The notes under the pieces are model-generated. The model saw only the letters and a list, made by a program, of their open reading frames with translations, was not told the origin of the DNA and made no database searches. A stretch of DNA of 64,000 nucleotides from Tetrapyrgos nigripes (Eukaryota > Basidiomycota > Agaricomycetes > Agaricales > Campanellaceae), in assembly GCA_013368315.1 (NCBI GenBank), contig JAACJM010000074.1:1-64000 (forward strand), in the 5' to 3' direction. The translations under genes were made by a program, and so were the position numbers. Below, one piece after another: positions 1 through 10,712 of this stretch (its first letter is position 1; each line of letters opens with the position of its first letter).

Positions 1-549
1 GCTGTTTCAGGGCATTGGGCTTTTCTTGATTCACCTGCTTGTCATCGTTTTTGTGGCTGTTCTCGACCCTTTTCCAAACTATAAAAAAAAAAATTTTCCC
101 CTTCCCCTTCCCTTCCCTCCCATTCCATAGCTCCATAGCCCTTTCCTTTTATCCTAATGTCATTTATTGTACGGGCGGCCTCTCAGGGTTGTCGCGAATC
201 TGCCTATATCTTTTCTCGCCTGATTTTTCTTGACTCACGTTAGAAGGCGCAGCAATTAGAAGGATCATGATGCTCCTGCTGTAACAGCTTCTGCACTCCG
301 AGTCATAAGTAATCTGGGTGTGGTATTTTTTTTTTTTTGGTGCTTATCTTTGATTCCTTCACAGTATCGGATGAATGAAGAAGGGACGAAGGAAGAGGGG
401 ACGAAGGAATTGAAGGTGAAGTTGGGGAGGACAGGAATCCAGGATCTGAGGGTGGGTGCTGACTATATATATGCTGCTTTTTTCCATTGATTTTCTTTTA
501 TTGCATCCTAGGATACTTTAGGATTTATATGGACGGTATAATTACTTTC
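1..549. other. No gene recognised
   Basis: AT- and pyrimidine-rich sequence with short homopolymer runs. I see no coding exon, RNA gene or repeat that I can support here. Confidence 0.5.
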
Positions 550-1229
550 ATGAAGTGGTTGTGGGCTAGCGCTAACGCGTGGCGAGTACGAGGACCTAGC
601 ACTAGTACTTCAAGCCTGTAATGTACACATTATTTTGTTAGACTTCTTTGTACCAGAAACACCAAGTCATACAAGTACATATAACTCAATTGGTTCCCTT
701 CTTGCTACGAAAATCTTCCCCAATTTATCAGTTCTAAGTACCCTCTTCTTTACCTGGTCGGACAACAGAATCACAAACTTCAAATTCAAAGCAAGTGTCT
801 CCTCTCCTGGTAAAAATCACTGCACAGACTGATTGAGTTGAGTTTCACCACGAAATCGTGCAGCATTCGTGCTTGTAGAAAAGTGATCGTAATATCAACA
901 AGTGGGTACACTGATGAGTTGATGTAACACTATTATGAAAGGATAAAATTGTCAGAGCCAATAGTAAACAAGCAACTGTTCCATAAACAGCATAGAAATC
1001 TCGAGTAAAGACTCTAGATTGATGAACAGACAGAAGAATATGCTTCAAGACAGTATGCAGTAAGTAACAAGGCAAATGTATCATACATTTGTAAAAAGTC
1101 CTGATTTCTTGTACTACAAGCTGGGTGGGGGAGGGTAAAAAGTATAACAATAATATGTACTTTATCATTCTGGCTAGTGATGGCCTCTATCTTGCTACGC
1201 CTCGGCAATGGCCCACACCCCTTTCATGA
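550..1229. repeat. Segment bounded by inverted copies of a GTGTGGGCC module
   Basis: The left end (from 550, plus strand) and the right end (reverse complement of about 1195-1229) both carry a variant of a module that reads approximately CATGAAAGGGGTGTGGGCC followed by a GC-rich stretch. The same module begins the 1.3-kb repeats at 15055 and 35061 and occurs inverted near 52440. The arrangement suggests a small transposable-element derivative, but no target duplication was found and the arms are diverged. Confidence 0.35.
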
Positions 1230-1298
1230 TGTAAGTACTTTCAGGTCCTGTATGGTGTCTCGTACCTCACAAATGTATCCTGTTATTCCTTACGATAG

Positions 1299-1695
1299 TT
1301 TGTGGTTATCAACCGGAATGGTGGCAGAACCTACTAATCGCCGTCTAGTAATCCTCGCACTCAAAACTGGCTCTTTCACTGCTCTGACTGCAGTGCTTAC
1401 TCTTGTAGCTTTTGTGGCTGATGTCCAGAGTAATGGTATGTCCTTGTCCTATCCTCTCTTCCCTCATTTTCATTGGCACGGGACATTGACGTTTTGGCCT
1501 TGATGAAATTTTTGGATTGAAGTCACCTTGATATTTGCCTATTGCATCTTCTACAACCTGAATATTCGTCCGGAAGCTTTTCAATGGCAAGAATCCCACT
1601 GACGTTCTGTATATATGTTATACCTGATCTGGAGAATCGGAATCCGATGGAGAGCAATGGGGGGACATCCTGAATGTGGAATCGAGCTCGCAGAG
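1299..1695 (+). pseudogene. DUF6534-like membrane protein gene remnant
   Basis: Exon 1299-1435 reads SLWLSTGMVA, then a run with LALKTGSFTALTAVLTLVAF, which is the helix pattern of fungal DUF6534 multi-pass membrane proteins; a GTATGT donor follows at 1436. A second exon from 1523 reads FAYCIFYNLNIRPE, the usual YNLNIR ending. A related copy on the minus strand at 17291-17928 shows what is missing: an internal segment between the first helix and LALKTG, and about 24 bp before FYNLNIR. The first half of the protein is also absent; upstream sequence is a repeat module. Function of the family is unknown. I infer a truncated, non-functional paralogue. Confidence 0.6.
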
Positions 1696-2326
1696 GGGCC
1701 CAGTCATTACTGCTAGTATACATACATAAGTATGTTCTATGTTGTTTTATCTTTTCGGCAAAAAATGAACGATCTTCCCAAGTCCCGAATCCCGATAGGA
1801 TCAGGCAAGCTAATGACTCTGCAGGGAATGCAGCGAATATCATATATTATTGGTGAACTGTGTACTTATATGGGGCAAGGCTGGATTAAGGACTGGATAC
1901 TGGGGAATATTGAACTTGCATTGATTCATCGAAGGATCCAAATACATATAAATTGACATATAAGTACATGTAGAAGTATGTAAATTATGGGATGTAACAG
2001 ATGAGCGTCTGGGCCCGCTACAATTCAGACTGTGAAAAGCCACCATCTTCAATAAGTATTCTGAAATTATTCTTTGCAGAAAAAAAACACTAGTAACTTT
2101 GCTTTAATGACCTTTCAAAGCAATTTTGTTCTTTGAAGCTAGGTCAGATAAAGCACGGTTCAAAATTTATTCGCCCTTGCCACTTTTTTTTGAGTATTTT
2201 CAAATGAGCGCCTGTTTAAGCACCCAATTATTTTGGCCGGGACCTTACCATTATCTTTTATTACTTGCAACCCCTCTAGATTCTTTGCCACAAGTCGTTG
2301 AATTCCCATTCCCTGATTCAAGGTCA

Positions 2327-5300
2327 CTAGCCTGGTAAGTTTTCAATCTGATGACTGAAGTGAGGTCGTGCCCATTGCAGTACCATGCCCGTGCTGTGTG
2401 TATTCGGGGGTGGGTATGGTAGTTTCGAAGATGACGACATCGGTTTCACCGTCGATTGCAGATCATTGTTGGACGATGAGGAGGACGATGGATGGATAGG
2501 TGCCCTATGCGGAGCGCGATTCATCAGGTTCTTGGTTGTAGAATCAACACATCGAACTATAGGCTCACCGCAAAAATAGGCGTCATGACGGCAAAGGACT
2601 GTACAAACATCTCCAGGGTAACCAAGCGATGATGAGTTTCCGTTGTGTAGGGCGACAGAGGCATTGATTGCCTATAGATAACAGAATATGAATATTGTGA
2701 GCTGTACACGCCCCGTTGACAAGCTCACCTGGATGACACAGAACAAGAAGCCACATTCAATAAGGGAGATGAGGATTCGGTAAGGCATAGACCCCCCCAA
2801 GTTTGTGTTTCCCCACGTCTGGCGGGTTTGCCTGTGAGCGAAAATGATTCCGTCAGTAGTTCGGAAAGTATGGTTTTGGCTCGACACATAGCCTACCAAG
2901 CTTTGACAAGAATGAAAGTCGTTGCGGCAACATTAATGGAGAGGGACACAAGCATTGAAGAGGAATCCAGTCTCTGCCAGCTGTCGACCTTGGACGCATC
3001 TCCTGCGGCGCGGATTTTGATTACAACGGTGTTGAATCCATCCGCAAGAGCGATGACTGTGTGTGCGTAAATTAAGGAGCGGTATCAAGCCAATCAGTAA
3101 AACATCACTTACCTGCGCTCGCGAAAATCCAGAAGCCAAATATGTATCTAAGATACTTCTTTTGAGGCCACAGAGATATGGCACGCCATATGACAATGGA
3201 ATCTACTGCGATGAACTATTGTGGTCAAGTATCTGTTAGTCTCTCACTTACATCAGAGAGGGATGCAAACTTGCATTTATTCCTTGAAGAAAAGGCGTAA
3301 CAGAAAATAGCTTTTTCGAATAGAAGCTCCACAGCGTCCAGTCGTTTCGTTCAATGACGGCATATTGCTGTTGACTGGGTGATATATGTATTGAAAATTG
3401 AGATATTGTTGGATGGTGACGAGGGAGAACCAAGCAGTTGTGGAAAAGAATATGACAGTGAATAAACCTAGAAGCCATCTCATGGGTGTGCGTTTGGCTC
3501 GACGGCCGACGTGTCGTCGCCTAAATGCGATGTTAAGCGGTCATTGGGGCTCTCAATTGCAGCGGGGTACACACCAGGTGATCTGAAATGCAGCTGCAGC
3601 AACGGGCACATAGAGTCCTATGGGGCATGGTGTCAGGGCAGCAGGCGATACACTGGAGGCAAATCCCTGTAAATCATCTGCCATACAGAGGTATTACAGT
3701 GACCTTACAACAAGTCATTCAATAAGTAATCCACCTTGTATTACAGAGGTATTACAGAGAGAAGAATTTTCCAGAGCAATGCTGTAAGACTGCTGTAAGA
3801 CAAGTTGTATTACAGGGACATTTCAGAGGCCAAATCGCTGTAGATCCGGTGCCCTACATAGGGATTACAGCAAACTTACAGCAAGCCATTCAACAAGTAT
3901 TCTGCCTTGGATCACAGAAGTATTACAGAGAGAAGAAATTTTGGGAGCAATGCTGTAAGACTGCTGTAAGACAAGTTGGATTACAGGAACATTTCAGAGT
4001 GACATGGTGTCACAGTAATACATTAGGTAATACAGCCAAGAAATACAGAAGTATTTCAGTGTGACAAAAAGTCACAGTATATCTTCCAGTAATTCAAGTC
4101 TGTATTACAAAGGATTTACATCATTCAAGTATACAGTAAATCTACAGTGATGGCAAATGTTTCACAGGAGACTTACTGTGACATTTCAGTCACAGTAATA
4201 TTGGGGTAAGTCAGCCAGGATTACTGAAACATTACAACAAAAAGGAAAGAATATATTTGAAAAATTAAATGTATTGATGGAAAATATATAATGTCACATT
4301 TAAGTGACAGTAAGAGGACTGGATGCTGGGAGACACTCTGGATGCACCCCCCCAGACACAACTTGCGCACACCACGGTGGATGCAACCTGCATGCACCAT
4401 GGATGCAACTTGCATGCACCATGGATGCAACTTGCATGCACTCTGGACACAACTTGCGTGCACTCCAGACACAACTTGTGTACACTCCAGACGCAACCTG
4501 CATGCATGCTGGACACACTCTGGACGCACTCTGGAGGCAACCTGCGCGCACTCTGGACGCAACTTGCACGCACTCTGGACGCAACCTGCGCGCACGCTGG
4601 AGGGAACCTGCGCGCACTCTGGACGCAACCTGTGTGCACTCTGGACGCAACCTGCGCACACTCTGGACGCAACTTGCGCGCACTCTGGACGCAACCTGCG
4701 CGCACTCTGGACACAACTTGCGCCAACTCTGGACACAACCACACAACCTGCACACACCATGGACACACTCTGGACACAACTTGCGCGCACTCTGGACACA
4801 ACCTGCGTGCACTCTGGACGCAACCTGCACGCACTCTGGACGCAACCTGCACGCACTCTGGACGCAACCTGCGTGCACTCTGGACACAACCACACAACCT
4901 GCACGCACCATGGACACACTCTGGACGCAACCTGCGCGCACTCTGGACGCAACCTGTGCGCAATCTGGACACAACCTGCACGCACTCTGGACACAACCTG
5001 GGCGCACTCTGGACGCAACTTGTGCGCACTCTGCTCTGAACACAACCTGCGTGCACTCTGGACGCACTCTGGATGCAACTTGCATGCACTCTGGACACAA
5101 GCACACAACCTGCATGCACCATGGACGCACTCTGGACGCAACTTGTGCGCACTCTGCTCTGGACACAACCTGCGCGCACTCTGGATGCACTCTGGATGCA
5201 CTCTGGACGCAACCTTTGCACACTCTGGACGCAATCTGCACGCACCCTGGACGCAACCTCTGCCCACTCTGGACGCAACCTGGACGCACTCTGGACGCAC

Positions 5301-8300
5301 CCTGGACGCAACCTGCATGCACTGTGGACGCAACCTGCACGCACTCTGGATGCAACCTGTGTGCACTCTGGACGCACTCTGGACACAACCTGCACGCACC
5401 CTGGATGCAACCTGTTTGCACTCTGGACGCTCTAGATGCAACCTGCGTGCACTCTGGACGCAACCTGTGTGCACTCTGGACGCACTCTGGACACAACCTG
5501 CGTGCACTCTGGACACACTCTGGATGCGTGCGTGCAAGTTGCGTCCAGAGTGTGTGCAAGTTGTGTCCAGAGTGCGTGCAGGTTGCGTCCAGAGTGCGGG
5601 CACGTTGTGTCCAGAGTGTGCGCAGGTTGCTTCCAGAGTGCGTGCAAGTTGCGTCCAGAGTGCGCACAGGTTGCGTCCAGGGTGTGCGCAGGGGGTGTCC
5701 AGAGTGCGTCCAGAGTGCGTGCAGGTTGCATCCAGAGTGCACGCAGGTTGCGTCCAGAGTGCATGCAGTTACGTCCAGGGTGCGTCCAGAGTGCGTCCAG
5801 GTTGCGTCCAGAGTGGGCAGAGGTTGCGTCCAGGGTGCACGCAGGTTGCGGCCAGAGTGCGTGCAGATTGCGTCCTGAGTGCACACAGGTTGCGTCCAGG
5901 GTGCGTCCAGAGTGCGTCCAGGTTGCGTCCAGAGTGGGCAGAGGTTGCGTCCAGGGTGCGTGCAGGTTGCGGCCAGATTGCGTGCAGATTGCGTCCTGAG
6001 TGCACACAGGTTGCGTTTAGAGTGCGTCCAGAGTGTGCAAAGGTTGCGTCCAGAGTGCATCCAGAGTGCATCCAGAGTGCGAACCTGCGACGCAACTTGC
6101 ATGCACTCTGGACGCAACTTGCGCACACTCCAGATGCAACTTGCGCGCACTCTGGACACAACCTGCATGCACCCTGGATGCAACCTGCACGCACCCTGGA
6201 TGCAACCTGCACACACTCTGGATGCAACCACACAACCTGCATGCACCATGGACACACTTTGGACGCAACCTGCGCGCACTCTGGACACAACTTGTGCGCA
6301 CTCTGGACGCAACTTGCGCGCACTCTGGACGCAACCTGCGCGCACTCTGAACGCAATCTGCGTGCACTCTGGATGCACCCTGCACGCACTCTGGACACCA
6401 CCTGCGCGCACTGTGGACGCAACCTGCGTGCACCACGGACACAACCTGCACGCACCATGGACGCAACTTGCGCACACTCTGGACCCAACCTGCACGCACT
6501 CTGGACCCAACCTGCACACACTCTGGACACAACCTGCACACACTCTGGATGCAACCTGCGTGCACTCTGGACACAACCTGTGCACACTCTGGACGCAACT
6601 TGCACGCACTCTGGATGCAACCTGCATGCACTCTGGACGCAACCTGCACGCACTCTGGACGCAACTTGCACGCACTCTGGACGCAACTTGCATGCAGCGC
6701 ACTCCGGACGCAACCTGCACACACTCTGGACGCAACCTGCGCGCACCCTGGACGCAACCTGCGCACACCCTGGACGCAACCTGCACGCACTCTGGAGGCA
6801 ACCTGCACACACTCTGGACACAACCTGCACACACTCTGGACACAACCTGCATGCACTCTGGACGCAACCTGCACACACTCTGGACGCAACCTGTGCACAC
6901 TCTGGACGCAACTTGCACACACTCTGGACGCAACCTGCCACACTCTGGACGCAACCTGTGTGCACTCTGGACGCAACTTGCACGCACTCTGGATGCAACC
7001 ACAATCTGCACACACTCTGGACGCACTCTGGACACAACCTGCGCACACCTTGGACGCTCTGGACCGCACAACCTGCACGCACTCTGCACGCACCATGGAC
7101 GCAACCTGCACACACTCTGGATGCAACCTGCACGTACTCTGGATGCACTCTGGACACAACCTGCACGCAGCGCACTCCGGACGCAACCTGTGCGCAATCT
7201 GGACGCAACCTGCACACACTCTGGACGCAACCTGTGTGCACTCTGGACACAACCTGCGCGCACTCAGGACGCAACCTGTGCGCACTCTGGACGCAACCTG
7301 CACACACTCTGGACGCAACCTGTGCGCACTCTGGATGCAACCTGCACACACTCTGGACACAACCTGCACACACTCTGGATGCAACCTGCGCGCACTCTGG
7401 ACGCAACCTGCGCGCACTCTGAACGCAACCTGCGCGCACTCTGGACGCAACCTGCACGCACTCTGGATGCAACCTGCACGCACTCTGGACGCAACCTGCG
7501 CGCACTCTGGATGCAACCTGCATGCACTCTTGCGTCCAGAGTGCGTGCAGGTTGCGTCCATGGTGCGTCCCGAGTGCGCGCAGGTTGCGTCCAGAGTGTG
7601 CGCAGATTGCATCCAGAGTGCGTGCAAGTTGCATCCAGAGTGCGCGCAGGTTGCGTCCAGAGTGCGCACAAGTTGCGTCCAGAGTGCATGCAGGTTGCAT
7701 CCAGAGTGCGTGCAGGTTGCGTCCAGGGTGCACACAAGTTGTGTCCAGAGTGCGCGCAGGTTGCGTCATGAGTGCACGCAGGTTGCGTCATGAGTGCGCG
7801 CAGGTTGCATCCAGAGTGTGCCCAAGTTGTGTCCAGGTTGTGTCCAGAGTGCGTGCAAGTTGCATCCTGAGTGCACGCAGGTTGCGTCCAGAGTGCGCGC
7901 AGGTTGCATCCAGAGTGCATGCAGGTTGCGTCCAGAGTGCGCGCAGGTTGCGTCCAGAGTGCGTGCAGGTTGCGTCCAGAGTGCGCGCAAGTTGTGTCCA
8001 TGGTGCATATTTTCCATCAATACATTTAATTTTACATATATATTTTCTCCTTTTTGTTGTAATGTTTCAGTAATCCTGGCTGACTTACCCCAATATTACT
8101 GTGACTGAAATGTCACAGTAAGTCTCCTGTAAAACATTTGCCATCACTCTAGATTTACTGTATACCTGAATGTTGTAAATCCTTTGTAATACAGACTTGA
8201 ATTACTGGAAGATATACTGTGACTTTTTGTCACACTGAAATACTTCTGTATTTCTTGGCTGTATTACCTAATGTATTACTGTGACACCATGTCACTCTGA

Positions 8301-8818
8301 AATGTTCCTGTAATCCAACTTGTCTTACAGCAGTCTTACAGCATTGCTCTGAAAATTTCTTCTTTCTGTAATACTTCTGTAATCCGAGGCAGAATACTTG
8401 TTGAATGGCTTGGTGTAAGGTTGCTGTAATCCCTATGTAGGGCACCGGATCTACAGCGATTTGCCCTCTGAAATGTCTCTGTAATACAACTTGTCTTACA
8501 GCAGTCTTACAGCATTGCTCTGGAAAATTCTTCTCTCTGTAATACCTCTGTAATACAAGGTGGATTACTTATTGAATGACTTGTTGTAAGGTCACTGTAA
8601 TACCTCTGTATGGCAGATGATTTACAGGGATTTGCCTCCAGTGATACCTCTTCATCGTACGAACCATACGCCAGACTAACGCTCTGGATCTTGATGAGCA
8701 AAAAGTATGCATCGTAACCAATCTGATCAGCAGTTTCATTCTGAATCGTACCAGGATCCATTATGGTGTTCAAAGGAAGGGACCGCTGATGTTTAGGGGG
8801 AGAAGTATTCCTTCCCAT
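2327..8818 (-). CDS. Orphan seven-helix membrane protein gene, intron 1 occupied by a 5-kb transposable element
   Basis: Seven exons can be read on the minus strand: 8818 (or ATG at 8761)-8665, 3617-3575, 3520-3252, 3215-3113, 3056-2897, 2831-2729 and 2671-2327. They give an N-terminus with NET glycosylation site, a helix ending SLAYGLYVPVAAAAF, a basic RRAKRTP loop, a helix LLGLFTVIFFSTTAW, then FIAVDSIVIWRA, VSLSINVAATTFILVKAW and RILISLIECGFLFCVIQ, and a Ser-rich tail. This order matches the large basidiomycete family of orphan multi-pass proteins; ligand and role are unknown. Intron 1 reads GTTCGT to CCATAG once the 3651-8643 element and one ATA duplicate are removed. Exon 3 is one base out of frame (shift near 3340), so the gene may already be dead or the base may be a sequence error. 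Confidence 0.6.
3651..4290 (+). repeat. Left terminal inverted repeat (~640 bp) with internal duplication
   Basis: Matches the reverse complement of 8005-8643 with scattered substitutions. Inside it, 3660-3829 and 3831-3998 are diverged direct copies of a ~170-bp unit; both contain the word GCTGTAAGACTGCTGTAAG. The region is dense in TTACAG and CTGTAAT words that resemble subterminal transposase-binding repeats. A 71-codon open frame at 3849-4064 is mirrored in the right repeat (8445-8230) only because the repeat itself is conserved. Confidence 0.8.
4330..8005. repeat. 22-bp minisatellite in four blocks of alternating orientation
   Basis: The unit starts CACTCTGGACGCAACCTG and ends CGCG, with period 22 (for example starts at 4549 and 4571). 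Roughly 165 units are present. The blocks are: forward 4330-5530, reverse 5531-6085, forward 6086-7530, reverse 7531-8005. The switch at 7530/7531 is sharp. Most differences between units are C-to-T or G-to-A at the CpG positions of the unit. Long open frames up to 1043 codons cross the array on both strands, but they are a by-product of the repeat: 22 is not a multiple of 3 and the unit holds no stop in any frame, so each strand encodes one 22-residue repeat in all three phases. Confidence 0.9.
8005..8643 (-). repeat. Right terminal inverted repeat (~640 bp)
   Basis: Reverse complement of 3651-4290, with the same internal 170-bp duplication. The inner edge lies where the minisatellite ends in CCATGGTGCATATTTTCC. 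The outer edge is followed by the ATA target duplication and then the intron-1 donor side of the membrane protein gene. Confidence 0.8.
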
Positions 8819-10360
8819 AAGTGGATGAAGCGTGAGAGTCTTTGAGCTATACTTTTAGCTACAGCGCTGGTGAGCTCCACATGCAAAGAATCGAGGGATT
8901 CGAAGCCCGCTAATATGTGGATTCCAGAGAAGCAAGTTCATTCTCATTGAGACACTATACGGTTACTGTTAACGTTAATAGAGCAATTCCTCGATCAAAG
9001 AACTGAATTGTGAGGAGTGTTCCAAGTCCATCATATGGGTCATTTGATACAGTTCTCTCAAATCTGAACACCTCTAATACACTGAGGACTCTCACCAGAG
9101 GTGGGTCAATGGGCAGCCACCCCTTTGGCTGCTGCATGGGAAGCCTCACTCATTCAATTCAGTTCAATCCAGTTGTGCAGGCTTCCCGTGCGGCAGCAAA
9201 GGGTGTGGCTTCCTATGAACCCACCTCCAGTGTCTTCCCCATCATCCCTGCATCCGGATGCTTGTTGATGCTCCAACTGTCACAAAGAGGTGAGCGCTTA
9301 GATAGCGATAATGAGGAGCTACAGGCTTGACTTGACTAACAGACAGCAGTAAGTACTGGAACTGGTCCTAACGATGAAGAATGTATTAAATACCTAACAG
9401 ACAGCAGTAAGTACTGGAACTGGTCCCAACAACGAAGAGGTCAAGATGGGGAACCAGGTGTCAGGGCAGGGTTTATATATGTAAAAGTAAAGCTGTAAAG
9501 AAAGCTGTAAAGACGCTGTATCGAAGCTGTATCAGAGAAATGAAAGGTCCGGTGTGTAGCATGTGGAACAAGAGTCAAATGGTGTAAAGATCTGAGGATA
9601 CGGAGATAAGAAGAAATAAGAAGAAATAAATAGTACCAAATATAGATGTCATGACACCAACCTGAAGTTTACTGAGAGCTATATTTTGAGCAGAAATGGG
9701 GGAAAGCGTCAGCAGATATATCACATCAGTCAACATTTGCTTGGCAGAGAAGAAGGTATGTTCTTCGGAGCTAATAGTGCAATTCGTTCTCATTAGAGGT
9801 GATTAGCAGCACTTTTTTTTTATCTACGAAACGCGATTCCATTTCTGTGGTGCTTACTAAGACAGTTGCTGACAATTTTTGGTATGCCTCCACAGTTTAT
9901 GCATCCTTCATACCTTAGTCTCAAAACTTGCTACACATCCCCTAGATATGTTCAGAATGCATTGCGACCACCAAAACCAAGAAGAGTGTAGGAGGGATAG
10001 CACAATCTAAGCCTCCGACCCAGACGATGGCATTTAGAACGTCCGGAGAATTCCAAAAACGCAAAAATGGGCGTTGTCACCTCTATTGAGACACACTAGT
10101 ATACGGTTACAGTTAATGTTAATCGACAAATCGAAGAGCTGAATTGTGATGTGTTCCAATACAGATCATTTGATACAGCTCTCTCGAATTGACGGGTTGC
10201 TGGACGCCTCTAATACACTGAGGACTCTTCCCCATCTCTGCATCCAGATGTTCGTTGGCCTTTGCAACGATTGGAAAAGTAAAGGGGACATTCGAAAAGA
10301 TCTTTGGCAATGATTGGAAGCGATAGTAGATCCAGACGGGCATCTGGTTTTTCAAGCTAC
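8819..10360. repeat. Gene-poor stretch with diverged direct duplications
   Basis: 8945-9100 and 10084-10232 are diverged copies of one ~150-bp sequence (both contain CTCTAATACACTGAGGACTC). 9337-9392 and 9393-9445 are tandem copies of a 56-bp unit with AACAGACAGCAGTAAGTACT. 9665-9775 resembles 14128-14238. I read this as local duplication debris near the 5' end of the membrane protein gene. Confidence 0.5.
9575..9793 (-). pseudogene. Possible first-exon remnant of an orphan membrane protein gene
   Basis: A 72-codon minus-strand frame reads CTISSEEHTFFSAKQMLTDV and continues into a hydrophobic C-terminal half. Position and composition resemble an N-terminal exon of the neighbouring seven-helix family, and the sequence is duplicated in decayed form near 14128-14238. 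No downstream exons were found. Weak support; it could equally be a chance open frame. Confidence 0.2.
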
Positions 10361-10415
10361 TACTCAAGCTACCTGAGCTTGAGTAGCTTGAGTGTAGCTT
10401 GAGTGTAGCTTGACT
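10361..10415 (+). repeat. AGCTTGA-type minisatellite, left
   Basis: Short tandem words GTAGCTTGAGT and AGCTTGAGT. The flanking CTCCTTTTTGGGTGTGGCTG sequence recurs in diverged form at about 32420-32500, so the array belongs to a dispersed element. Confidence 0.7.
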
Positions 10416-10712
10416 CTCCTTTTTGGGTGTGGCTGTGCTTATGCTACTGTAATCAACTTCATTACACTTCGTCTCACAACAAGTTACTCACATTGGAAGG
10501 GTCATTCATTAAGGAGATGTATATTGTAGACACCACATGCCTCATTGCAAATTGGTTGAGCTTCTACTGAGTCAAGTACATACACTTTAAAATTGCAGTC
10601 TTGTTTTGTGCAAGTCTTAGCTAGATGTTCCCAACTGTATTAGACTGCTTGTCTTGTGAATATGGTGACCTAGAGTGAACATGCAGATCCATATGAATGA
10701 GGTTTTAGTATA

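Larger units (their letters stand above)
3651..8643. mobile_element. Non-autonomous CACTA-like element packed with a 22-bp minisatellite
   Basis: The element starts CACTGGAGGCAAATCCCTG at 3651 and ends with the exact reverse complement at 8643. It is flanked by ATA at 3648-3650 and 8644-8646. Terminal inverted repeats of about 640 bp enclose about 3.7 kb of minisatellite. No transposase can be seen. CACT-type termini, a 3-bp target duplication and subterminal repeats (many copies of TTACAG-like words) fit the CMC/CACTA superfamily; PIF/Harbinger also makes 3-bp duplications but normally of TWA type with shorter repeats. The family assignment is inference; the element boundaries are seen directly. 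Confidence 0.75.

Noticed and set aside
3849..4064. 71-codon protein conserved in both terminal repeats
   Set aside because: Conservation reflects the inverted repeat itself; differences do not favour silent positions as far as I can judge, and the sequence is made of subterminal TTACAG words.
4291..7771. Very long open frames (1043, 987, 666, 630 codons) as a large repeat protein gene
   Set aside because: They exist in several frames on both strands at once, follow directly from a stop-free 22-bp unit, and reverse 'sense' at each block switch. No start context or splice structure supports a gene.
4330..8005. CRISPR array
   Set aside because: Units are contiguous with no unique spacers, and the organism is a fungus.
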